The position numbers were made by a program, and so were the translations under genes. Below, piece by piece: positions 9,099 to 17,310 of a stretch of DNA of 38,069 nucleotides. The notes under the pieces are model-generated. The model saw nothing but the letters and a program-made list of their open reading frames with translations. It was not told where the DNA came from and did not search any database. The stretch's first letter is position 1. The number at the start of each line of letters is the position of its first letter. The stretch comes from Candidatus Kuenenia stuttgartensis (lineage in GTDB: Bacteria > Planctomycetota > Planctomycetia > Planctomycetales > Planctomycetaceae): NCBI GenBank assembly GCA_945861465.1, contig CAMAVB010000044.1, positions 1 to 38,069 on the forward strand, read 5' to 3'.

Positions 9099-9734
9099 AT
9101 GAAACAACTTCTGTTAGTGCTCTTGGCAGCGTGTTTTGCATCAGTAGCGGTTCAGGCGGAACTGGTGATCGATGACTTCACCTTGCCTAGTGCAGGGTAC
9201 GGCGAAGCTGTACCGTTGGACGATGATATCGCTGGAACACGAACCGTGACACGAACTAACTCTGCGGAGATGACAGTAGACGGAGTTGGTGGAGCTGTAT
9301 TTACTGGTGGATTTTTGGGAGGATCGAGAATTGACATTCACTACTTCTTCAACACGGCATTCAACATGGACGCTGTGGGGGGGGGAAACAGGACGCTGCT
9401 GATTGATTTATTTGACACGGTAACTGGCAATTGGAGTCTCAATGCGATTTTCACGAACTCAGCCAACGCGCAAGCGAGTCTTAACCCGGTAGCTGTATCA
9501 ACTCCTGGGGCTCGCAGTTTTGATTACGCACTTCTGCCCACGGCATTTGCGACGGATGTGAAGCAACTCACAATCAGGCTGGTGCGTAACACAGACGGTG
9601 CAGTAATTACTTCCTCTGGCGGCCTTGTGGCTGCCGTACCAGAACCAACGTCTCTGGCTTTGCTCGGCATTACCGGGTTGGGTGGCTGGTTTGTGGCACG
9701 TCGGCGGGGCAAAAAGTCCGAAACTGTTGTCTGA
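9099..9734 (+). CDS. PEP-CTERM sorting-domain protein
   Basis: Secreted 211-aa protein and the likely substrate of the exosortase encoded just downstream. The ATG at 9099 is chosen because it begins a clear signal peptide (MKQLLLVLLAACFASVAVQA, cleavage expected after residue 20). The C-terminus is a canonical sorting signal: VPEPTSLALLGITGLGGWFVARRR, with Pro-Glu-Pro at about 181-183, a hydrophobic helix and an arginine cluster. The mature middle (about residues 21-177) begins LVIDDFTLPSAGY and looks beta-rich with many Thr, Asn and Ser residues; no enzyme motif is visible and its function is unknown. After sorting, the C-terminal tail is expected to be removed at the inner membrane and the protein released or anchored at the surface. 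A strong terminator follows it, so it is probably its own transcription unit. Confidence 0.9.
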   Translation: MKQLLLVLLAACFASVAVQAELVIDDFTLPSAGYGEAVPLDDDIAGTRTVTRTNSAEMTVDGVGGAVFTGGFLGGSRIDIHYFFNTAFNMDAVGGGNRTLLIDLFDTVTGNWSLNAIFTNSANAQASLNPVAVSTPGARSFDYALLPTAFATDVKQLTIRLVRNTDGAVITSSGGLVAAVPEPTSLALLGITGLGGWFVARRRGKKSETVV

Positions 9735-9764
9735 TCCGGGTCTCTCTTGACAGAACGTGTTCAT

Positions 9765-9798
9765 ACCACAACGATGCAAGTCGTTGTGGTTTTTTTTT
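9765..9798 (+). terminator. rho-independent terminator
   Basis: Perfect 10-bp stem ACCACAACGA (9765-9774) and TCGTTGTGGT (9781-9790) with a 6-base loop, followed by a run of eight further T residues to 9798. It ends transcription of the PEP-CTERM gene and insulates it from the exosortase operon. Confidence 0.93.
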
Positions 9799-9948
9799 GC
9801 TTTTACTTCACGCAGATTTTGTCCGAAACGCGAAGTATATTACCTCGTGACTCCTTCGCGGACATGCACATCGCAGAGTCCCTGACCCGAAAATACCAGC
9901 ACATTTCGTGCATGTGATGGATCAAAACTCTTGTCGACAAATCTCACA

Positions 9949-11640
9949 ATGGCTTCTGTTGCCTCCCGCAAGCGTACAACGGGGATGATTGTCTGCGGAA
10001 GCGTGCTTCTCCATGCTGGATTCTTCTGTGGCTTGGCTGTTTGGCTGTGGTCTCGCGCGCATTACCAATTCTTCCCACTCGTGTTGTGCGGCTCCGCCGC
10101 ACTCGCATGGTATCGATTACAGGATGCAAAGTGGGATCACACGCCATGCCTCACGCTTCGAGTCGCTGGACTTGGCACCGGGGCATTCGTGCTGTTTGCG
10201 ATTGCGGCGTTGTTCCAGAGCAATTGGCTTGGGTCGTTGTCCGGGATTCTATCGCTGTGGGCTCTGATCTGGTTTTGCGGCGGATTTGAAATCGCCGACA
10301 GGCTTCGCGGGCCAGTATTTCTGCTCCTTTTAGTAATTCCGATCCCGCTGAACTTTGACCTCAAGCTGGTCATCTGGCTGCAAAAAGTCGCGACTGCTGC
10401 AGCGAGCAGCCTGTTGGATATGCTACATGTCTGGCATTCGACATCCGGCGTTGCCATCACGACGGTTCAGAGGAGTTTTATGGTGGAGGAGGCGTGCAGT
10501 GGGATCCATTCCCTGTTCTCCTGCCTGTGCGCGGTAATCTTCGTCTGTGTGTTACGGAGATCAGGCTTCCTGCGGCTTGTGATCAATGCGATCCAGACGG
10601 CAGGTTGGGTGATCGCGGCAAACGCCATTCGAGTGTTCCTTGTGATCTACGCATTTTCGGAATGGAATCTTCCGTTGGACAAAGGCTGGCCGCACGAGGC
10701 GCTTGGTGTCGGGACTTATGCGTTGGCTCTTGGATTGTCGCTCAGTACCGACCGACTGTTTCTGTTCCTCGTACCCATGTCGCACATCCCGTTCGTAGAC
10801 GTCGGCTCGACCTACAATGCGTCGGGCAATGTGGTTTCGCAGTCCTTGGCATTTCTCGGTGCATCGACAAAAACACTCAACCGGTTTCTCAACCAAGGGC
10901 GATTGGCAAAACGACTATCGCTGTGGGTCGTAGTGGGTGTCCTTGTCCTGCTCTTTGGCCCGCTTGCTTCCCTGAATTATGCCCGCGTCATTGCCGATTC
11001 AAGAGCGGTTGCGGCTGGGCAGAATGCTGGAGGAGCACCGAATTTTGTCGGCAATATGAGCGAGGTCGTGACTGACACCGCAGTGCCAAATAAAGTGGAC
11101 CAATGGAAGTTGGTGAATACCGAACGCATCAACCGAACCCCCGATGATCCGCAGGGCACAAATTCAACGGTCTTCACATTCGCTGGTGAAGGCCTGACCG
11201 CATCCTTTTCAGTGGATGGTTATTATCCCGAATGGCACGACCTTGCCTACTGTTACACTGCTCTGGACTGGAAGCTGAAGAGTCAGCAAAACTTCCAGGA
11301 TGCATCGACCGGGCATAACGCCACAATGCTGTCACTCTACATTGAGGATGGACAGTATTCTGTTTCGTATTTTTCGTGTTACGACAGTCGATTGCAGTCC
11401 GTAAAACCTGGAGCGGCGACGATTGGTGTGATCCCGACATTCAGCGTGCTCATGGATCGATTGCCATGGCACGCCTCAAGTGACCCTGACACGGCGAAGA
11501 TTGTGCCCCCTGTCTTTCAGTTGCAACTCATGTGCAGCAGTTCCCATGAATTACTCGACCACGAGCGTGTGAATCTGCAACACCTCTTCAGCGTCCTGAG
11601 TCAGCATGCGTTGCAGTCGATTATGAAGGCATCTCCATGA
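9949..11640 (+). CDS. xrtU: exosortase fused to EpsI-like domain (XrtU-like)
   Basis: Integral membrane cysteine transpeptidase-like enzyme expected to process PEP-CTERM proteins. The start is either ATG 9949 (used here, 563 aa) or an in-frame TTG at 9931; neither has a clear ribosome-binding site. The first about 285 residues form a multi-spanning exosortase domain with the three invariant positions: Cys183 in VEEACSGIHSL, Arg228 in NAIRV and His249 in WPHEALG. After a further membrane segment (about 315-335), the C-terminal 200 residues form a soluble domain (VDQWKLVNTERINR, GEGLTASFSVDGYYPEWHDLAYCYTALDW) resembling the exosortase-associated EpsI/DUF3485 domain, usually a separate gene. The fusion fits what I remember of planctomycete exosortase U, so the symbol is provisional. 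It overlaps the next gene by 4 bases (ATGA). Confidence 0.88.
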   Translation: MASVASRKRTTGMIVCGSVLLHAGFFCGLAVWLWSRAHYQFFPLVLCGSAALAWYRLQDAKWDHTPCLTLRVAGLGTGAFVLFAIAALFQSNWLGSLSGILSLWALIWFCGGFEIADRLRGPVFLLLLVIPIPLNFDLKLVIWLQKVATAAASSLLDMLHVWHSTSGVAITTVQRSFMVEEACSGIHSLFSCLCAVIFVCVLRRSGFLRLVINAIQTAGWVIAANAIRVFLVIYAFSEWNLPLDKGWPHEALGVGTYALALGLSLSTDRLFLFLVPMSHIPFVDVGSTYNASGNVVSQSLAFLGASTKTLNRFLNQGRLAKRLSLWVVVGVLVLLFGPLASLNYARVIADSRAVAAGQNAGGAPNFVGNMSEVVTDTAVPNKVDQWKLVNTERINRTPDDPQGTNSTVFTFAGEGLTASFSVDGYYPEWHDLAYCYTALDWKLKSQQNFQDASTGHNATMLSLYIEDGQYSVSYFSCYDSRLQSVKPGAATIGVIPTFSVLMDRLPWHASSDPDTAKIVPPVFQLQLMCSSSHELLDHERVNLQHLFSVLSQHALQSIMKASP

Positions 11641-13202
11641 GGTTTTATCAGAAATGGATGCGTTTCTTCAGATATTGGATCCGCAGTATTCGGTTACCGA
11701 GACTGCCCCGGATTCTGACACTTGGGTTCTATTGGTCGATCATTGCCTTTCCCTTCGTTTGGCTGATGGTCAATTGGCAACGCCATCGCGTCCGCGATCT
11801 GGTGCTGGGACTGCCGGCAGTGGCAGGGATAATCGCGACTGCGGTACTCGTGGGCGCGGGTCAGGTTCAGGAACGTTCGCTGACAATGAGCTATTTCAAT
11901 GAGGCTCAAGATGCCATCGCCGAAACAGAGTATCCACTTGCAGAATTGCTGCTGGGCCGGGTCCTGCAACGCGGCGACAGCAAACTCAGCGATGCTCAAT
12001 ACCTGATGGCAGTTCTCTTTGAGGAGACGGGGCAAGAGGAGCGTGCATCGGCGCTGCTCAGGATTATTGCTCCGGATGACAGTCGGGGAAACCGCGATGC
12101 GCACAGTCGACTGGCGAGGATTCTGGCAAATCAAACAACCTTTCAGAGCGATCCTGCGGATATCAAGCGTTTGTATTGGCATCTGACAGCTGCGATGGAA
12201 GACGGATCCCCGGACATGGCGTTGGCATGGGGACAGTATTCACTTGCCGTAGGAGACCTCGAATCTGCCAGGCGATATCTGGCGGATGCGGTGAAGGACT
12301 TCCCTGAGGTTTGGCAGACATTGGGCGTGATCGAAGCGACCATTGGAAACGATGTTACGGCCACCGCGCATTTTCAGCGATCGGCCGATTACTTCTCGGA
12401 AAAGCTGCGAATCGATCCGAAAGATGAGCGTAGCCGTATCGACTACGCTCAAACTCTGATGAAACTCGGTCGCCTGGATGAAGCAAAAATCATTCTGGAA
12501 CAGGGTAAACTTCTGGATCCCAATGGTAAATGGTCATGGATGCTCGCATCACTGGCCGTCAGTTACCACGATCTGAATGCCGCAACGGGAAAGCCCATTT
12601 CAGAGCTGCTTGGTTATCTTGATCGCGCTCTCACTTATGATCCGAATCATGGCCTGGCTCTGAATCGCCTGATGGCTTACGCAAAAGCGGATGTCACAGG
12701 CAACGTCGAGCTGAAGACGGTCCTTGCGCGCGTGATTGCCGAAGGAGAACAGCCCGCACTGGCTCATCTGGCGATGGGAAATCTGTGCTGGCTGGAGGAC
12801 GACCGGGAAGGCGCATTATTTCATTTCGAAAGTGCCACAGAAATCCGGGATGATGTGGCTGTCGTGCTCAACAATCTGGCATGGCTGATCTCGCACGACA
12901 CAGCCGCGCCGGACTTTGAACGAGCAATCGGACTCGTGAATTCTGCTCTCGAAAAGCGCCCGGACGATCCCAGTTTTCTGGACACTCGTGGAACGGTCTT
13001 TTTCCTGCAAAAGAACTGGAAACCTGCGCTCATCGACTTCGAGAAAGCTCTGTCTGGCGTGCGTGACAAACGCTCTGTCCATGAGAAACTGGCGATCATC
13101 TATCAGGAACTCGGCATGCCGGAGATTTCTGAACAGCATACGAAGCTAAGCGCAGAACTGATGAACACCCAGACTCCCATAGTTCCGCAGGTTCGACAAT
13201 GA
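11637..13202 (+). CDS. membrane-anchored TPR protein of exosortase operon
   Basis: 521-aa protein with a basic N-terminus, two membrane segments (about residues 29-47 and 56-76) and a long helical periplasmic or cytoplasmic part made of tetratricopeptide-like repeats. Clear repeat units include AQYLMAVLFEETGQEERASALLR, IDYAQTLMKLGRLDEAKIILEQGKLLDP, LAMGNLCWLEDDREGALFHFESATEI and LDTRGTVFFLQKNWKPALIDFEKAL. TPR proteins such as PrsT-type proteins commonly accompany exosortase/exopolysaccharide loci, where they are thought to act as assembly scaffolds; the exact role here is unknown. It overlaps the exosortase gene upstream and the carbamoyltransferase downstream by 4 bases each, so the three should be made together. 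Confidence 0.85.
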   Translation: MRFYQKWMRFFRYWIRSIRLPRLPRILTLGFYWSIIAFPFVWLMVNWQRHRVRDLVLGLPAVAGIIATAVLVGAGQVQERSLTMSYFNEAQDAIAETEYPLAELLLGRVLQRGDSKLSDAQYLMAVLFEETGQEERASALLRIIAPDDSRGNRDAHSRLARILANQTTFQSDPADIKRLYWHLTAAMEDGSPDMALAWGQYSLAVGDLESARRYLADAVKDFPEVWQTLGVIEATIGNDVTATAHFQRSADYFSEKLRIDPKDERSRIDYAQTLMKLGRLDEAKIILEQGKLLDPNGKWSWMLASLAVSYHDLNAATGKPISELLGYLDRALTYDPNHGLALNRLMAYAKADVTGNVELKTVLARVIAEGEQPALAHLAMGNLCWLEDDREGALFHFESATEIRDDVAVVLNNLAWLISHDTAAPDFERAIGLVNSALEKRPDDPSFLDTRGTVFFLQKNWKPALIDFEKALSGVRDKRSVHEKLAIIYQELGMPEISEQHTKLSAELMNTQTPIVPQVRQ

Positions 13203-14971
13203 ATATTGTCGGAATCAATGCATATCACGGCGATGCGTCTGCAGCATTGGTCGTGGATGGCCAGTTGGTGGCGGCTGTCGAAGAGGAACGCTTTAACCGC
13301 GTCAAGCACTGGGCTGGATTTCCTGCGGAATCCATTCGTTGGTGTCTCCAGAAGGTCGGATTGACGGCATCGCATATTGATCACGTCGCCATTTCATTCA
13401 ATCCGAAAGCCAATTTCCTCAAACGAATTGGATTTGTCGCCACGCACTGGCCTTCGGCCTCGGCGATTGTCGATCGACTCAAACGACAAGGCAGGACCCT
13501 GGGGCTTGAGGAACAGTTCGCTCAGGCCGTCGGCACCGAACGGTCTGCGTTGAAAGCTCAGTTCCACCGTATTGAACATCATCAGACGCATGTGGCAGCG
13601 GGATTTCTGATTTCGCCGTTTGATGAAGCGTCCGTGCTGTCGGTGGACGGTATGGGCGATTTCACAAGCACGCTCACAGCACACGCTCAGGGTACGGACT
13701 GGAAGGAATTCGACCGTGTCTACTTTCCGCATTCGATTGGGTTTCTTTACACTGCCATCACGATGTATCTGGGCTTCCCGTTCTATGGCGATGAGTACAA
13801 AGTCATGGGATTGGCACCGTACGGTCAGCCGGAATTTGCAGATTTTTTTCGGAAGATGATTCGCCCAAAGGGAGATACGTTTGAGTTGAATCTCGACTAC
13901 TTCACGCATCACAAAAAGGGTGTCCGGATGGCGTGGAATGACGGGACTCCTGTGATTGAGCCCTTTTTCAGCCAGAAACTGATTGATGAACTGGGGCCTA
14001 CTCGCGATCGAAAAGATCCGATGACGCCAAGGCACGACAATATCGCGAAATCTCTGCAGGTGGTCGCCGAAGAAATCATCATGCACCTGTTGAATCGGCT
14101 TCACAGGAAGTCCAACTGCGAAAATCTCTGCATGACTGGCGGTGTGGCGATGAATTCCGTGGCCAACGGAAAAATTACCACTCAGACGCCATTCAAGAAT
14201 GTCTACATTCCTGCCGGGGCAGCGGACAATGGCACATCCTTCGGTGCGGCCTTCTACGTGTGGAATCATGTGCTGAAGAAGCCGCGGACCTTTATCCAGG
14301 ATCATGCCTACTGGGGATGCAGTTCAACGGATGCAGAAGCCATCGCGGCGGCAAATGCGGCTGGCGTACCGTATGAACAACTTGACCAGGCAACACTCGT
14401 TGACCGGACCACGGACTTGATGCTGGACGGAAAAGTCGTCGGCTGGTTTCAGGGAGAAATGGAATTCGGCGCAAGGGCACTGGGCAACCGAACTTTGCTT
14501 GCGGACCCGCGAAGGACGGACATGCGGGACATCATCAATCTGCGGATCAAATTCCGCGAGAAATTCCGCCCGTTTGCCCCCAGTATTCTGGAAGAGCGGG
14601 TTGGCGAATGGTTCGAGATTAATGAGTCAACACCTTACATGGAGAAAGTGTTTCCGATTCGAAAAGAGAAGCGTGCCATTATTCCCGCGGTGACTCATGT
14701 GGATGGCAGCGGTCGATTGCAGACGGTGTCTAAGAAGACGAACCCACTGTATCATCGACTAATCAGTCGATTCTTTGAAAAGACTGGCGTACCGATTGTC
14801 CTGAACACATCGTTGAATGAAAATGAGCCCATCGTGCGGACGCCTGCGGAAGCCATCAGCTGTTTCCTGCGAACCGAAATGGATGCAATCGTGATTGGCG
14901 GTGTGTTAATCAATCGCCACCGCCCCGACTTCCCGGAATACCTGCGGAAGCGGGTTTCCACACCATCGTGA
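13199..14971 (+). CDS. NodU/CmcH-type carbamoyltransferase
   Basis: Enzyme expected to transfer a carbamoyl group from carbamoyl phosphate, through an ATP-dependent carbamoyl-adenylate, to a hydroxyl of a small molecule or sugar. The 590-aa protein has the complete two-domain family structure. The N-terminal Kae1-like domain has GINAYHGDASAALVVDG, HHQTH at 127-131 (metal-binding histidines) and SVDGMGD near 148-154, with GGVAMNSVANGK and GAADNGTSFGAA further on. The C-terminal YrdC-like domain has QGEMEFGARALGNRTLLADPR, KFREKFRPFAPS and VLNTSLNENEPIV. No catalytic motif appears missing. In the first gene context known for the family (nodU) the product modifies a secreted oligosaccharide. Here the 4-bp overlap with the TPR gene puts it in the exosortase operon, so a surface glycan or glycoprotein acceptor is plausible but unproven. 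Confidence 0.93.
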   Translation: MNIVGINAYHGDASAALVVDGQLVAAVEEERFNRVKHWAGFPAESIRWCLQKVGLTASHIDHVAISFNPKANFLKRIGFVATHWPSASAIVDRLKRQGRTLGLEEQFAQAVGTERSALKAQFHRIEHHQTHVAAGFLISPFDEASVLSVDGMGDFTSTLTAHAQGTDWKEFDRVYFPHSIGFLYTAITMYLGFPFYGDEYKVMGLAPYGQPEFADFFRKMIRPKGDTFELNLDYFTHHKKGVRMAWNDGTPVIEPFFSQKLIDELGPTRDRKDPMTPRHDNIAKSLQVVAEEIIMHLLNRLHRKSNCENLCMTGGVAMNSVANGKITTQTPFKNVYIPAGAADNGTSFGAAFYVWNHVLKKPRTFIQDHAYWGCSSTDAEAIAAANAAGVPYEQLDQATLVDRTTDLMLDGKVVGWFQGEMEFGARALGNRTLLADPRRTDMRDIINLRIKFREKFRPFAPSILEERVGEWFEINESTPYMEKVFPIRKEKRAIIPAVTHVDGSGRLQTVSKKTNPLYHRLISRFFEKTGVPIVLNTSLNENEPIVRTPAEAISCFLRTEMDAIVIGGVLINRHRPDFPEYLRKRVSTPS

Positions 14972-15164
14972 AGTTTCGGAAGACATCACAATGAATATCA
15001 GGCGAGCGGCAGAAGAAAATTTTCCGCAGTTGAATTCGCAGAAATTCAGCTGCAGTTGTGACGTTATCACCACGTCATATCCGGGGAATCACAGTCGGCG
15101 CAGCGACTGTGCTACGTAGGCTGGCAACGACGCAAACTGTTGCCGGTGGTCATCGCCATTCCAC

Positions 15165-16373
15165 TCAAAGCAGCACTTTTCTTAGTTCCAGAATGAGTTC
15201 GACAGTTGTTTGCTGATTGCCTCGCACGATGTTGAGTTGAATCGCCTGGCCAGCTTTGAAGGTCTGCATAAGGCGGGTGAGGTCATCGAAAGTCCGGATT
15301 TTCTCGCCGTTGATGGCGGTGATCTGGTCGCCCAGAAAAAATCGCCTGCCTTGTTTGGTGCATCCCTGGAGCCCGACGGCTTCTGCGGGCGTATTGGGAT
15401 AGACGTAGAGCACCACCAGACCACCCACCAGCAGTTGCTCCGGGATTCCATTGTCGCGGGCGGTTTCGCTGTCGAGGATGGCGATGCCCATCGACGGAGT
15501 CTGGTTGTTGATGGCCTCGTGCATTACCAGTTCCACCGATTGATGAACGTCGTTGACGGGCACCGCAAAGCCCAGTCCAGCGGATGCACCACTCGTGCTG
15601 ACGATCGCAGTGGTAACGCCGATCAAGCGACCCGCACTGTCAAGCAGCGGGCCTCCGGAGTTGCCGGGATTGATCGCCGCATCTGTCTGGATCATCCCTA
15701 CCAGGATATTCTCGTCCTCGGTTTGCACGCTGCGATTGAGTCCGCCAATAACGCCTGTGGACAGCGTCCGCGCAAAGCCAAACGGATTCCCGATCGCCAG
15801 CACAGTTTGCCCTACGTGCAGATCTTCTGATGAGCCGATCGTGATCGGCACCAGCAGCGAAGGTTTGGCGGCGATTTTCAGCACGGCGATATCGTGCTTG
15901 GAAACCGCCCCTACAAATTCCGCAGCAAACACCTGTGGACTTGTGGTGCTCGACAATTCCCCCAGCTGCACTTCCATCTCTGCACCCTGTCTGAGCAGCG
16001 CGTCCTGCACGACGTGCAGATTTGTGACGATGTGGCCATCCTCGTCCCAGACGAATCCGGTTCCCGAACCGATTTCCTGATCGGAGATGCCGCCGCCATT
16101 TGCCGGCAGTACGTCCTTCGACTTCATTCGAACGTACACGACCGAAGGCGAGACCTTCTTGAACAACTCAACCCTTGTCGCTTCGTCGGCAGCCAATTCA
16201 CCGCGCGGCGTGACGGTGCGTTGAGTGTAATCGTGACGATTTGTCCAAGTGTCTGTCACGGTCTTGAACAGCAGCACGGCCACCAGTCCGAGCAGTACGG
16301 TCACGAGCCAGCCGTTCGCCGCAGGCACATGCTTTTCTGACGGTAATTGAGAATCCTGATTTTGGTCACGCAT
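15165..16373 (-). CDS. membrane-anchored HtrA/Deg-family serine protease
   Basis: Periplasmic quality-control protease with one N-terminal membrane anchor (about residues 22-40). The trypsin-like domain (about 65-280) has an intact triad: His120 in TNLHVV, Asp161 in HDIAVLKI and Ser239 in GNSGGPL. One C-terminal PDZ domain (about 295-395) contains VLYVYPNTPAEAVGLQG and FLGDQITAINGEKIRTFDDL. One anchor and one PDZ domain resemble DegS-type or HhoA-type proteins. The 402-aa length is normal. A regulatory role in envelope-stress signalling is possible, but no anti-sigma partner is next to it. It is transcribed away from the DUF447 gene, with a shared 194-bp intergenic region. Confidence 0.93.
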   Translation of the reverse strand: MRDQNQDSQLPSEKHVPAANGWLVTVLLGLVAVLLFKTVTDTWTNRHDYTQRTVTPRGELAADEATRVELFKKVSPSVVYVRMKSKDVLPANGGGISDQEIGSGTGFVWDEDGHIVTNLHVVQDALLRQGAEMEVQLGELSSTTSPQVFAAEFVGAVSKHDIAVLKIAAKPSLLVPITIGSSEDLHVGQTVLAIGNPFGFARTLSTGVIGGLNRSVQTEDENILVGMIQTDAAINPGNSGGPLLDSAGRLIGVTTAIVSTSGASAGLGFAVPVNDVHQSVELVMHEAINNQTPSMGIAILDSETARDNGIPEQLLVGGLVVLYVYPNTPAEAVGLQGCTKQGRRFFLGDQITAINGEKIRTFDDLTRLMQTFKAGQAIQLNIVRGNQQTTVELILELRKVLL

Positions 16374-16567
16374 AGTTGTGGTTTCGGAATATCTGTTCTT
16401 GAGTTGCTGGAATTTGTATCCGCAGCGTGCCGCAAAACCGAATGTGGCGTATTATCCGCGATCTGCAAAGTCCGGCATCATACAGGGCCTGCCTGTCGGG
16501 TTGGACATTGCCGTGTGAAGTAACCCGATGGAATTCCAGCAATTCCAACTCTTCTGAAAAATGACTC

Positions 16568-17134
16568 ATGATTGTAGAAGGAATCGTAACAAGTTTGGAT
16601 GCAGCCGGTCACCTGAATGTCGCTCCGATGGGGCCGATTGTTGTGGGTGATTTTGCGAGCTTGCTCCTGCGCCCGTTTCAACCTTCGACCACGTTCAACA
16701 ATCTGGCAGCGACGCGGTGTGGCGTATTTCATGTGGTAGATCAAGTGGAAATCATTGCTCAGGCAGCGATCGGCAGACTGAGCGTGTTGCCTGCCGTTGA
16801 ACGCGCAGTAAAGATCGATGGATTTGTACTCAATAATTGCTGCCGCTGGTTCGAGTTTACGGTGGACAGTGTCGATGAATCGGACGCCAGGAGCAGGATG
16901 CTCTCAACCGTCGTGCATCGCGGCGAACGGCGTCCGTTCCTGGGATTTAATCGCGCTCGACATGCTGTCCTTGAAGCCGCCATCCTTGCGACTCGCCTGC
17001 ACCTGCTTTCTCGGCAGCATGTGCTGGATATGATGAGCTTTCTGGAGCCAGCGGTTGAGAAAACCGGCGGTCATGCAGAAAAATCCGCGTTCGCGATGCT
17101 CAAGGAATTCGTCCTCCGTCACGAGCCCGTGTAA
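16568..17134 (+). CDS. DUF447 protein of H4MPT-linked C1 metabolism
   Basis: The 188-aa protein matches the DUF447 family, which has a flavin-reductase-like beta-barrel start (MIVEGIVTSLDAAGHLNVAPMGP) and a helical end (RHAVLEAAILATRLHLLS, FLEPAVEKTGG). Members are found in methanogens and in the bacteria that carry tetrahydromethanopterin-dependent formaldehyde-oxidation genes, including planctomycetes. The biochemical function is not established as far as I know; a role in making or using the methanopterin cofactor is inferred from genome context. That context is reproduced here: the beta-RFAP synthase gene follows on the same strand after about 176 bp. Confidence 0.85.
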   Translation: MIVEGIVTSLDAAGHLNVAPMGPIVVGDFASLLLRPFQPSTTFNNLAATRCGVFHVVDQVEIIAQAAIGRLSVLPAVERAVKIDGFVLNNCCRWFEFTVDSVDESDARSRMLSTVVHRGERRPFLGFNRARHAVLEAAILATRLHLLSRQHVLDMMSFLEPAVEKTGGHAEKSAFAMLKEFVLRHEPV

Positions 17135-17310
17135 AAGAATCAAAAACCTGTGCCCGCTCAATCGACTGACCCTTTAACTCGCCTGTGCAACCAGACAACC
17201 ACCAGCACGACATGTTTCCCAAACACATTGCACACCTCAAGTCTGCGGCATCGGACCAGCTGCTTGTAATGGCCTGGAGCCGGACACGCGAATTGACGGA
17301 TAAACGATTC

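Noticed and set aside
14991-15122. 43-aa frame after the carbamoyltransferase
   Set aside because: It has an ATG but contains interspersed-repeat-like sequence (around 15090-15120) and no protein-like pattern.
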